From: Stictocephala bisonia
Taxonomy: Eukaryota; Arthropoda; Insecta; Hemiptera; Membracidae
Direction: 5' to 3'
Assembly: GCA_035578905.1 (NCBI GenBank)
Contig: JAQJVL010002159.1
Location: 53,855-117,854 of the forward strand
DNA: 64,000 nucleotides
Position 1 is the stretch's first letter. Each line of letters begins with the position of its first letter. Under the pieces are notes generated by a model that did no database searches, was not told the origin of the DNA, and was given only the letters and a program-made list of their open reading frames with translations. The translations under genes were made by a program, and so were the position numbers. This document shows, piece by piece, positions 1 to 8,423 of the stretch.

Positions 1-385
1 ATCCACTGACCATTCAAGGACAGTTCCGTTTAGCTACATTGACAAACAAGACTTACAGCAGTGCCAGTATCCACTGACCATTCAAGGACAGGTCCATTTA
101 GCTACATTGACATTAACAAGACTTACAGCACTGCCAGTATCCACTGACCATTCAAGGACAGTTCCGTTTAGCTACATTGACATTAACAAGACTTAAAGCA
201 CCGCCAGTATCCAATGACCATTCAAGGACAGTTCCGTTTAGCTACATTGACATTAACAAGACTTAAAGCACCGCCAGTATCCAATTACCATTCAAGGACA
301 GTTCCGTTTAGCTACATTGACATTAACAAGACTTAAAGCACCGCCAGTATCCAATGACCATTCAAGGACAGTTCCGTTTAGTTTA
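1..385 (-). repeat. 70-bp minisatellite derived from a retroelement protease segment
   Basis: About 5.5 tandem units of 70 bp; the motif accattcaagg recurs at 9, 77, 147, 217, 287 and 357. The first units differ slightly from the later ones (for example cactgacc versus caatgacc). Read on the minus strand, each unit encodes LNGTVLEWSLDTGGALSLV, which carries the DTG active-site motif of a retroviral-type aspartic protease. The array lies directly downstream (minus sense) of a gag remnant, where pro is expected. Because 70 is not a multiple of 3, the array cannot encode a repeated protein. I infer tandem amplification of a pro fragment after the element died. Confidence 0.85.
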
Positions 386-429
386 AGTTGGACAGATAAT
401 GGATCAGATACTGCCGCTCAGTTAGACAT

Positions 430-1269
430 AATTACAAAATTAGAATGAAAACAATAACCAGAGACATGACTTTGCTCACCACATGTATGACAAATCTACT
501 TTTAGCAGGACAGTTACTGGGTTGGTGTTTTTTGAAACACAAAAATGACAAGTTTTTCTCTTTAGTGGCGTGTTTGATCGCTGCGGCGAGGGGGTCCTGT
601 GGAGACGCACATTGTTTGTCCCATTGTTGTTTCCTGTAGGAGAAGGGGTTGCTCCACCTTCTTGGAGGGGATGGGTGGGTCTTTTGTGTCTCTGCGTGGT
701 ATTCCCAGACCATGACGTCATCCGTTTCTGTGTCGTAATCTGCATCGAAAACATGTCGTTCTCAGAGATAATATTTGCCGCCTTATCTACTGATTCTATG
801 TCCCGTAATATCTGCAAACTTCATCAAACGTCATTGTATCAGGTCCAGACAAAAGACGGCTAACTGCATTGGTATTTAACAAACCAGACACTAAACGATC
901 ACGCAAAGCATTGTCAAAAAATTTACCAAAATTACAATATCCAGCCAAGGTTTTAATTTGAGTAATATATTCATTTAATGTTTCACTGACTTTCTGTTTT
1001 CTTGAATTAAAAATATACCTTTCAGCAATTGTCTTTTTAGCTTTAGTGTATTTTTTACTTAAAGCTTCATTGTTTAAAGGTAGCTTTATTGTATTCAATA
1101 GGACTAATAAGAGATTTTAGTTCTGAATAAACATTAGGCAGTAAATTCACACGCAAATGACTCTTTTCAATTCTTCGTCTTTTGTCTATTTATTTAAAAA
1201 CAGTTCAAGTCTTTTAATATAAAAGGGAAAAACTTCCTCATCAGGATTGAAAATTGGTGCTTTAGACAT
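430..1269 (-). pseudogene. Ty3/gypsy-like retrotransposon Gag remnant
   Basis: A decayed Gag gene on the minus strand. It starts at a methionine codon at 1267-1269 (MSKAPIFNPDEEVFPFYIKR), continues in a gag-domain segment around 803-1098 (SRKQKVSETLNEYI, CNFGKFFDNALRDRLVSGL, LLSGPDTMTFDEVCRYYGT), then a spacer rich in Pro, Ser and Thr. It ends in two damaged CCHC-type zinc knuckles near 430-560 (KHQPSNCPAKS is visible). Several frameshifts split it into overlapping minus-strand frames. The pattern ERYxFxSRKQ...ALRDRxVSGL is typical of the gag domain of gypsy-like elements. Protease sequence follows downstream as the 70-bp array. No LTR was recognised. Confidence 0.8.
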
Positions 1270-1700
1270 TTTTGAAGGAGTGGACAGACTTTACTAGGCC
1301 TAGACTTGTAAATTAGGCTATACAAAATGGATGAAAAACTTACCCTTCATGTTCAAACACTGACAAACAATAACTAAACAATAATTATGATTAAAATTGT
1401 TTTATTACGTCACCACTACTGTAACTGTGACATTTTTACATAATTAGGTTGATCGAGGTGACAGAAAAACTCACTAAAAAAAACTATAAAATACACTATT
1501 TGTTAGAGTTACATCATAGGACATGTTGACTGTTCCGTTGCTGGTTTACAAGTGGGCTGCACACTCCATGAAGTGGTGGGGGTATTAAGTTACTGATAGT
1601 GATACAACAATGAAAAAAGATCTTACAAAGTTAGAATCTAACGCGTCTTGGAATAAAAATAGGTAGCCGGAAGATATTGTCTTATACGCTTATTTTGCCA
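1270..1700. other. Non-coding stretch, no gene seen
   Basis: AT-rich sequence between the gag start and the SENP8-like remnant. It could hold the leader or LTR of the gag-bearing element, but I see no LTR ends, primer-binding site or tandem structure. Confidence 0.4.
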
Positions 1701-1703
1701 CCA

Positions 1704-2150
1704 TGGAAGAAAATATAAATTGCAGTAACATTTTGTTTCTGGGTCCATCAGTAACAGTCGCTATTAAACTTGGTACATCTTACAGTTGCCCCAGAATGTC
1801 TCAGAATGGCGTCGTTCCATGCTTGTAAATATTTTTCTGTGTTTAAGCGATTCTGATGGTGCTGAAAAGGATGATAATGGCTCTCATTGGAGCTTGTTAT
1901 TTGTAGCTAGATCAGTGAATAGAGCGTACCACTTTGATTCTATGAGCCCAATGAACAATCATTCAGCTCAATTGGTTGCTGGAAATCTTGGCATTATTTC
2001 CAATGAAGTGACAGAATTGCCTTGTATAAAGCAAACACAATCTTTTGAATGCAGTGTCATGTATTGGCGAATGCAAAATACATAGCGCACCACTACTGTG
2101 TTAGGGAAAGACACTGTCGTATAAACTCGACAAGCAGATGAGTGGTAAAG
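1704..2150 (+). pseudogene. SENP8-like (NEDD8-specific, peptidase C48) pseudogene
   Basis: The region from the ATG at 1704 (MEENINCSNILFLGPSVTVA) through 1786-2085 resembles sentrin-specific protease 8/DEN1. GSHWSLL holds the catalytic His, YHFDSMSPMNNHSA matches the Asp-bearing strand, and KQTQSFECS matches the segment with the catalytic Cys. In functional enzymes that Cys is followed by Gly; here the residue after it is Ser. The frame breaks near 1780 and again near 2060. After the second break another frame continues as VLANAKYIAHHYCVRE and then stops. No introns are evident, so a retrocopy is possible, but I see no poly(A) tail or target duplication. In living cells SENP8 processes or removes NEDD8; this copy cannot make a full enzyme. 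Confidence 0.65.
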
Positions 2151-2185
2151 CTGCATCAAATAAAGTAGACAGTTTGTAATTTGAT

Positions 2186-3130
2186 AAAATCATCTTTTTA
2201 AAAACCCCCTAAAAAACCTAATAATAAACAAGGAAGTGACAGTCTAAATTGTAATAACTTTAGTGACTATTTTGTAAACAGCATTCTTGACATTGCTTCT
2301 TCTATAAACAGACGTATAAATATTTATATTCACTTTCTTAACAATTCTAATATGTCTAAATCAATGCCATGTTTTAGCCTTAAACATTTCACTGTCGAGC
2401 AGGTTTACAGTGCTATTTGTAGGCTTAGCAATAGTGACAGTTTTGACATTTGTGATATAAACTCAAAACTTCTGAAAACGTGTGCTGAAATCATTACTAT
2501 TTCAACATATTTGTAATAGTTGTTTAACTGAAGGAATATTTCCGAGCGGTCTCAAAATTTCCAAGGTAGTGCTGATTTTCAAGGAAGGAAAAACAAATAT
2601 TTGTGAAAACTATAGGCCTGTATCCTTGGTCCCAGTTATATCAAAAGTGTTTGAATATTTAATTTCAGATTAACTGGTGGATCATTTCGAAAGTAATAAT
2701 CTATTTTCATTGCCCAATTGGTTTCAAGTCGGGAAAAAGTACATGTAATGCAGTTACTCAATTCATGGAGGACTGTTATCAGGCGCTGGAAAATAAAAAT
2801 CAATATGTGTCTAAATTATACGATTTAATAAAGGCATTTGATACAATCAACCATAGTATTTTATTACCTAAACTCTCTTTCTACGGATGTGATGATCTAT
2901 CTTGTAGACTACATAACTCTTACCTCAGTAATAGAACGCAATCAGTGTTTTTAATGACAGTTTCTCAAATCCCTATAAAATATACTATGGTGTACCGCAA
3001 GGCTCATCATTAGGCCCAATTATGTTTATTATATACATTAACGACTTGCGTTTTAATGTTAATGATGAAAATGTAAATATTTACCTTTATGCAGATGACT
3101 TGGCCTTAAGTTTTAAGACTGTCTAATTCT
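2186..3130 (+). mobile_element. Broken LINE reverse transcriptase domain (CR1/Jockey-like)
   Basis: Non-LTR reverse transcriptase motifs occur in order across several frames. The first is GIFPSGLKISKVV with ENYRPVSLVPVISKVFE (2482-2673). Next come KAFDTINHSILLPKLSFYG (2765-3013), GVPQGSSLGPIMFIIYINDL (about 2993-3055) and the catalytic YADDLAL box (about 3090-3110). Frameshifts and stops separate the blocks, and the coding trace ends just after YADD. The motif style fits the CR1/Jockey-type LINEs of invertebrates. The endonuclease domain and the 3' end are not visible here. Confidence 0.85.
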
Positions 3131-3560
3131 GATTTAAATTACATTTTTTAAAAATCTTTCGTCATCTGTCGTCCTTTTGAATTAAAGTGTTCGGACAAAC
3201 ACATCACAGCACATTAACTTACGTACATATCCATATTGCTGTTCACCGATTGGTTAATATTGTTATATGGTTCCATTGGTTTGTCCAAAAAATCCAATAA
3301 TTAAAAGATGGTTGTTTCGGTTTTGATTTAGAAATGTGTAAATAAATAACAAGTTTCAAGTATTGAAACAGCTGTTTAAATTGAGCATAGTATCAATAAT
3401 TCAGTCTTGAATAATTACAGTTTCATTCTTTTTTTCAAGTAAAAAATCATTTATTTTGTCTGAAAATGTTCTATTTTATTCTTTTGGTAAAATGTCCTAT
3501 TTTATCTTTTGGTAAAATGTCCTAATAATAATAATAGTATGATTATATTTGTATAGACGT
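3131..3560. other. AT-rich non-coding stretch with a small duplication
   Basis: No gene seen. A roughly 27-bp direct repeat (core tcttttggtaaaatgtccta) occurs twice between 3461 and 3525, followed by a short taa run. A short inverted match (ggacaaac near 3193, gtttgtcc near 3280) could be a hairpin. Confidence 0.4.
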
Positions 3561-3584
3561 ATCAATAGTTCAGGTATCAATCAT

Positions 3585-3850
3585 TGATCCCGTAGAGTTG
3601 TGCCCTATCAAGAACTCTCTGTACTGGCACTTGAGCAGGAGTTTCTACACTCGCCTCCAGAATAAGGGTGTTCGATCTAGTTTTTCTGCATAAATTTATC
3701 AATGGTATTATTGATTCTTCAGAACTTCTCAAACCAAATCCTTATCTGTTCTTGGAAGAACTAGATCTAGAAATATAATTGCGATCAGCCACCACTTGAA
3801 CAACTATAGTTACTTTGGTCATATTGCCTGTCTTCGTAGGTTTGGTACAT
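3585..3850 (+). mobile_element. LINE ORF2 C-terminal fragment
   Basis: Short frameshifted stretch that reads FLHKFINGIIDSSELL near 3685-3730 and HHLNNYSYFGHIACLRRF near 3790-3845. This is the pattern found after the reverse transcriptase domain in invertebrate LINEs (FLyKxInGxIDsxxLL). It resembles the part of the LINE ORF interrupted by the Polinton. Too decayed to assign to a clade. Confidence 0.55.
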
Positions 3851-3959
3851 ACACGTGCAGTGGTATTAACCCACCCGCCCACCCATACACGTACGGTGTT
3901 ATTAAAACCTATTATTAAATCATTTGGATGATTAAAGTGTCATCACCACTGTACGTGTA

Positions 3960-4181
3960 ATGGCAGATTCTGGAAAAATTGATCGCTCAACTGGTGAACT
4001 GATACTAAAGTCTTTGGCAGTGTTAGACTACAATAAACACATGGGTGTTGTTGACATAGGTGATATGCAACTATCCTTCAATGTAACGGCAAGAAAGTCA
4101 ATCAAATGGTATAAGAAATTATTTTATCATTTTCTTGACGTTGCAGTGAGAAATGCACATATTATGCATTTTAATTGTTAG
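3960..4181 (+). pseudogene. piggyBac-type transposase fragment (DDE_Tnp_1_7)
   Basis: A 73-codon open stretch resembles the late catalytic part of piggyBac/PGBD transposases. LDYNKHMGVVDIGDMQLSF matches the family pattern YNKxMGGVDxxDQ, and RKSIKWYKKLFYHFLDVAV matches RKxxKWYKKxFFHLLDxA, followed by RNAHIMH. The Asp residues in MGVVDIGD include the position of a late catalytic Asp in the family. The N-terminal domain, the earlier catalytic Asp residues and the C-terminal Cys-rich domain are missing. No TTAA-flanked ends were found around it. Confidence 0.8.
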
Positions 4182-4224
4182 TGAAATCAGTGATTTAGAA
4201 AAAGCAGTTGCTGGTTATTACTAC

Positions 4225-4350
4225 ATTCAGTGTAACAGCTGATACGTCTGTGTGACGCCATTGACACCAAGATTTACTGCGCACCATGCACGTGATCCCT
4301 GCCGTATTATTCTAGTTACTGTGGGTTTCATCCGATGTACTGAATAGTAT
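4225..4350 (+). repeat. Diverged relative of the P-like element right end
   Basis: The segment reading cgtgatccctgccgtatt, then tagttactgtggg, aligns with the right terminus of the P-like element at 26,093-26,125 (cgtgatacctaccgtatg, then tagttaccgtgg). It is the same orientation and similar spacing, with several substitutions. No matching left end was seen nearby, so this is probably a solo or truncated end of a related family. Confidence 0.45.
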
Positions 4351-4359
4351 ATTTCATAA

Positions 4360-4620
4360 CAAGAGTGGAAAGTGGGGTTTTGCATGTTAGAGACCATATG
4401 TTTGAAGTGCGAGACTTGTCGAGCACTTCAAATGGTCGAGAACATACAAAACACTTTCACTCGAGTTTTGAACGATACTTTTCACTACACTACGGAATAA
4501 AAACAGGTGTTGTTGACTGTGGAAAATTTTCGGTTGTAAACAGTGTTACTTTCGGTAGTAAACAATAGACAGCTGTTGAAAATATGATGTTTCGCAGGTT
4601 GTAAACACATAACGAAAACA
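4360..4620 (+). repeat. Unnamed interspersed repeat, also present at 52.6-53.3 kb
   Basis: Contains gaagtgcgagacttgtcgag, an inverted gaagtgc/gcacttc pair, then ttttgaacgatacttttcac, aataaaaacaggtgttgttg and ctttcggtagtaaacaa. The same blocks recur, corrupted and in both orientations, at 52,616-53,290. The 67-codon open frame here has no recognisable protein. Probably a non-autonomous transposon. Confidence 0.6.
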
Positions 4621-5265
4621 GCTCGTATTCACAGCCATATTACTTACTGTACAATTGTCTGGGGTCACCACTCTCCTGCTTCTCGAATATTTATTCTGCA
4701 AAAACTAGCAATTAGAATTCTAACTGAAGCTAAGTTTAATGAGCACTGTAAACCATTGTTCTTCAAACAAAATATTCTTACAGTTTACTCTCTATATGTA
4801 TTATAATATCTTCTTTATGTAAAATGTACTTTAAATACTGATAAATTGGCTCAGCAATGTAAAATACATAATTACGGGACAATAAAGTGTTTTATTGTTA
4901 TAAATTTTATAAATATTTTTTGTAAGTAAATACAGTAAGCTCTTTGCAATTTTTTAATTTACTAGTAGTTTGAAATATTTTAATTACTTGCCAGAATTTG
5001 TAAAACAGCTTCCAATAAATTCATTCAAACATTTTCTAAAGAGGAAACTTGTTGATAACTGTTTATATTCCACTGAACAATTTTTCAATATTAGTTTTGT
5101 AGAGTAATTGAACTGAGCACTGATGCTGGTAGTGGAGCTTCTACATTAACATTAATTTCATGATAATATGACATTTACATAATAATTTAATATTTTAAGT
5201 CTGTTATATCCTTGACGTCTGTCTATGTGTAATGTGCTAAGTCAACAAAGATATTTGAATTTCAA
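4615..5265 (+). mobile_element. LINE 3' end (C-terminal coding part plus 3' UTR)
   Basis: A frameshifted LINE C-terminus reads HSHITYCTIVWGHH, RIFILQKLAIRILTEAKF and HCKPLFFKQNILTVYSLYVL (4630-4805). After a break comes LPEFVKQLPINSFKHFLKRK, ending near 5107. These match the common ending of invertebrate non-LTR elements (LQKxAIRI, HCKPLF, LPxxIKxLpxxxFKxxLK). About 160 bp of UTR follow and end in a typical short-repeat tail around 5,245-5,268 (ttgaatttcaattgaat). Confidence 0.75.
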
Positions 5266-6470
5266 TTGAATCTACATAAAACTTCTAAAGGTGCCTGTGG
5301 GCTTCTCTCGGTCTTATTCAGTTTGTATATAACCTTTTTGTCATAAGGTTGGTGGGTTAACTTAGATAAGCCGACCATGCGTTTTGCTGTGTCTGTAGGT
5401 ATCGGGCGCAGCCTAGCGGGGGCTTACTGGTTTACGTTGTACGGACCAAACCCACCTACTGCTTTGTTATATCTGATTTATAATAGTTCATATTAAATAA
5501 ACAAACACAGGGTGTCACTAAAATAAACACACACAGGGTCACTAAAATAAACACACACAGGGTCACTAAAATAAACACACACAGGGTCACTAAAATACGT
5601 TCTCAAACTTAAGGATATAGTTTCCTGGAACATAACAAGAAAAGAACAGTCTTATAAATACATACCCTAAAACAGTTTGTATATTTCTTTATTTTATTAA
5701 CATATGCATGTGTACCAAGTTTGGTTTGGATGTTAATAATATTATGTACTTTAATAATGTAATAATAATTTGACGATATATTTAAAAATTTTAGAGTGGT
5801 GGGCCTTTAATTATTTTAACTGACAACTACTGAAACACTGCAATTCTCAAATAAAATGTAGAAAATATTAACAACATAACAACTTAATTACAAATCTTAC
5901 ATGCTTTGTTTTGTTAACATACAAGTGTTAAAATTAAAAACACGCATTTGATTAAAGTAAGATATATATTATTAATTGGTTTACATAATTAATTACAGAC
6001 CTGATGTATTCCTTCTAATAATCCATTTAAATAATATGAGAGTAAAGAGCCTAAATGTGATACAAAGCGAGTGTGATTCTATTCCAAATATTAAAAAGGT
6101 GTAGAGAAACTTGTTATATGGCTATATACTTCTAATTATAGTATCTGATGGAAACTACTACATAAATCAAGCCTATTAAAATATCTTACCCTACCAAATA
6201 TGAAACACCTCATTTCAATATTCCAAGGGTGTATTTACACGTTTAATTTTTTTTCTTACTTTACAAGAGTTTAGCACTAGCCTATAATTTGTCCTCTCCT
6301 TTAGACACTAAAAATCTGGGCTATTATAGGTATAATTGGCTTAAAATTATACATATATACTTGATATTTCTTCTCTGAATTCACTATGACCAATGTTTAT
6401 TTATTGTGTCACTTTATTTATCTTTATTATAAGGTTTTTAGCTATTAGCTATTAGCACTTCGGCCTTCCG
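5266..6470. other. Non-coding stretch with a small tandem array at 5495-5597
   Basis: No gene seen. At 5495-5597 a 24-bp unit (aaataaacacacacagggtc plus acta) repeats about four times. The rest is AT-rich intergenic sequence. Confidence 0.5.
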
Positions 6471-6958
6471 CCATGGATTGAAACTGAAAAAAAATAAAAC
6501 CCAAGTCATAATAATTGGTTACAGCAAAGTTCTTAACAAACTTAACTTCAATGACATCCTGAAACTTATTCTCAACAACCAGGCACTTGAATACAGTGAC
6601 AAAGTACGTAACCTTGGACTTACTATTACTAGGACCTTGGGATGGGCTGAACAGGTAACTAAAATTTGTAACAGTGTTTGCAGGCGTACACAGTTTGAAA
6701 CGGTTTGCACTTTACCTCCCACTGAATGTCAAAGTCTTGCTGGTAATGGATCTAGTTTTCACTCACTTTAATTATTGTGACGTCGTGATTAATGACATGT
6801 CTGACGAGCTCTCTGTGAGACTTCAACGTGCACAAAATTACTGCATCAGATTCATATTCTTATTCATATTCATATATCTTTCAAGAAGAGATCATGTAAC
6901 CCAATTCTATGCTCAACTATCTTTACTAAAAATTAAGGGGCTCTACGAATTTCACACC
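6471..6958 (+). mobile_element. LINE ORF2 C-terminal part, left of the Polinton insertion
   Basis: Reads LKKNKTQVIIIGYSK, LEYSDKVRNLGLTITRTLGW and QVTKICNSVCRR from 6478. After a frameshift near 6690 it continues as YLPLNVKVLLVMDLVFTHFN, INDMSDELSVRLQRAQNYCI and LSLLKIKGLYEFHT. These are standard post-RT motifs of animal LINEs (KTQxxIxG, VRNLGLxxxxxLxW, LQRAQNxCxRF). The frame is cut exactly at the Polinton junction, after the His-Thr codons that form the target duplication, and resumes in the same phase at 19,328. Confidence 0.9.
6953..6958. repeat. Polinton target-site duplication, left copy
   Basis: CACACC directly abuts the first AG of the left terminal inverted repeat. The identical hexamer follows the right end at 19,322-19,327. 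Six base pairs is the length known for Polinton/Maverick integration. Confidence 0.92.
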
Positions 6959-7125
6959 AGTAGTAGGGATTTGCCATTCCTGGCCCAGTATTATCCACCC
7001 TAAATTTTAGATTGATAATGCTTTGATGTGCTTAGATTGATAATTTCACAGTTTGCTCGGATTGATAATGTTTCATGGTTGATAATTTGTGTTTGCCGTT
7101 CCTGGCGCAGTGCTAGGCGTGAATT
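6959..7125 (+). repeat. Polinton left terminal inverted repeat
   Basis: Matches the reverse complement of 19,154-19,321 almost perfectly, with one or two single-base indels near the inner part. It starts agtagtagggatttgcc. Inside are four copies of attgataatg/attgataattt, plus a fifth partial copy. A near-duplicate pair sits close to the outer and inner edges (ttgccattcctggcccagt and ttgccgttcctggcgcagt). These may be binding sites for the integrase or the replication machinery. Confidence 0.93.
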
Positions 7126-7338
7126 GAAAGTTGTGTTTTAGTTTTGGTGCGCGTTGAATCCGGCCAGAACGCCGGTCGAGATTTCTGCAGTGGCATCGTT
7201 TCGCGGAGCGCTGTGTAGGCAGTCCCGGCGGTGCGGTGTTTGTGTAACATTATAAGTGATTCGATCGCGGCACCCATTCCCCGCTGGGTGGTTTGACACG
7301 ATAACATTCGCGCGGTTGTTTGCGTGAGATTTCGGTGG
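7126..7338. other. Polinton left subterminal spacer, CpG-rich
   Basis: No gene seen. Noticeably richer in CG dinucleotides than the surrounding AT-rich host DNA. It lies between the TIR and the subterminal repeats, so it could carry a promoter, but I recognise no specific element. Confidence 0.45.
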
Positions 7339-7990
7339 TGGATGCGGCTGCTCCGTCACTTGGCTGTCATCTTCCCTCGTCCTCTCATCTCATCCGTCGT
7401 CTTCCCTCATCACCTTAATACAATAATTTCACATCTTCCACAATACTCCAAAAAGTCTTCCCTTAACGTTCGCGTATCGTTCATGTAACGTTCAAGTATC
7501 GTTCAGGTGACGTTTACGTGTCGTTTAGGTTTCGTTTACGTGTCGTTCAGGTGACGTTTATCTTCCCTCGTCGTCTCATCTCATCCGTCGTCTTCCCTCA
7601 TCACCTTAATACAATAATTTCACATCTTCCACAATACTCCAAAAAGTCTTCCCTTAACGTTCGCGTATCGTTCAAGTATCGTTCAGGTGACGTTTACGTG
7701 TCGTTTAGGTTTCGTTTACGTGTCGTTCAGGTGACGTTTACGTGTCGTTTAGGTTTCGTTTACGTATCGTTCAGGTGACGTTTATCCTCCCTCGTCCTCT
7801 CATCTCATCCGTCGTCTTCCCTCATCAACTTAATACAATAATTTCACATCTTCCACAATACTCCAAAAAGTCTTCCCTTAAAATTCGCGTATCGTTCATG
7901 TAACGTTCAAGTATCGTTCAGGTGACGTTTACGTGTCGTTTAGGTTTCGTTTACGTATCGTTCAGGTGACGTTTATCCTCCCTCGTCCTC
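7339..7990 (+). repeat. Polinton left subterminal tandem repeats
   Basis: Three large units of about 190-225 bp begin with cctctcatctcatccgtcgt (near 7380, 7571 and 7796). Each contains cacaatactccaaaaagtct and then a run of short units built from cgtttacgtgtcgtttaggt and gtatcgttcaggtgac. The number of short units varies between copies. Another copy of this module lies at 14,160-14,399 inside the structural gene block. Confidence 0.9.
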
Positions 7991-7992
7991 CT

Positions 7993-8268
7993 CGTCGTTT
8001 CTTCACTCTTCCACTCCAAAATACGACGAATGTTCAGGGGGGTCAGAGGAGACAGCTAACTCCATGCAAATGGCTACTTATAAGACTAATGTCAACTCTT
8101 CAGCACTTCTGAGTGCTAACGATATGGCTTCGTCGTTTCTTCACTCTTCCACTCCAAAATACGACAAATGTTCAGGGTGGTCAGAGGAGACAGCTAACTC
8201 CATGCAAATGGCTACTTATAAGACTAATGTCAACTCATCAGCACTTCTGAGTGCTAACGATATGGCTT
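7993..8268 (+). repeat. 138-bp direct duplication at the start of the zinc-finger frame
   Basis: 7993-8130 and 8131-8268 are near-identical, with only a few substitutions. The length equals 46 codons, so the duplication keeps the reading frame; both copies encode MQMATYKTNVNSSALLSAND. The first copy has no stop in the coding frame and runs directly out of the subterminal repeats, so the true start of the gene is uncertain. Confidence 0.88.
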
Positions 8269-8423
8269 CAAAGAAGCAATGTCCTACTTGCAATGCGTTT
8301 GTCCATGCATCAAATATGTCTCGACATCGTAAGACGAAAAGATGTATCGCAGCTTCCACAGGCTACCAATCAACGGTGCTAGCGCTCGGGCCTCTTCCTT
8401 CAACCACCACTGTATGTCTTTAG
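8064..8423 (+). CDS. Polinton zinc-finger N-terminal module, first segment
   Basis: A 119-codon frame starting at the first ATG in the duplicated segment. Residues 73-94 form a small Cys/His finger (CPTCNAFVHASNMSRHRKTK followed by RC). The frame ends at TAG 8421-8423, but the codons after the stop continue in the same frame into another finger of the same type (CPACGVDV...NMSRHRKSKRC). This is therefore the first part of one long protein interrupted by a nonsense codon. The family normally has these fingers upstream of the Polinton polymerase; binding of nucleic acid is inferred from the fingers alone. The frame is open further upstream of the ATG. Confidence 0.7.
   Translation: MQMATYKTNVNSSALLSANDMASSFLHSSTPKYDKCSGWSEETANSMQMATYKTNVNSSALLSANDMASKKQCPTCNAFVHASNMSRHRKTKRCIAASTGYQSTVLALGPLPSTTTVCL

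Noticed and set aside
1..385. CRISPR-like regular repeat
   Set aside because: Head-to-tail 70-bp units with no unique spacers, in eukaryotic retroelement sequence.
7518..7778. 86-codon open frame in the Polinton subterminal repeats
   Set aside because: Arg/Phe/Val-rich translation of short tandem repeats; not conserved between units.
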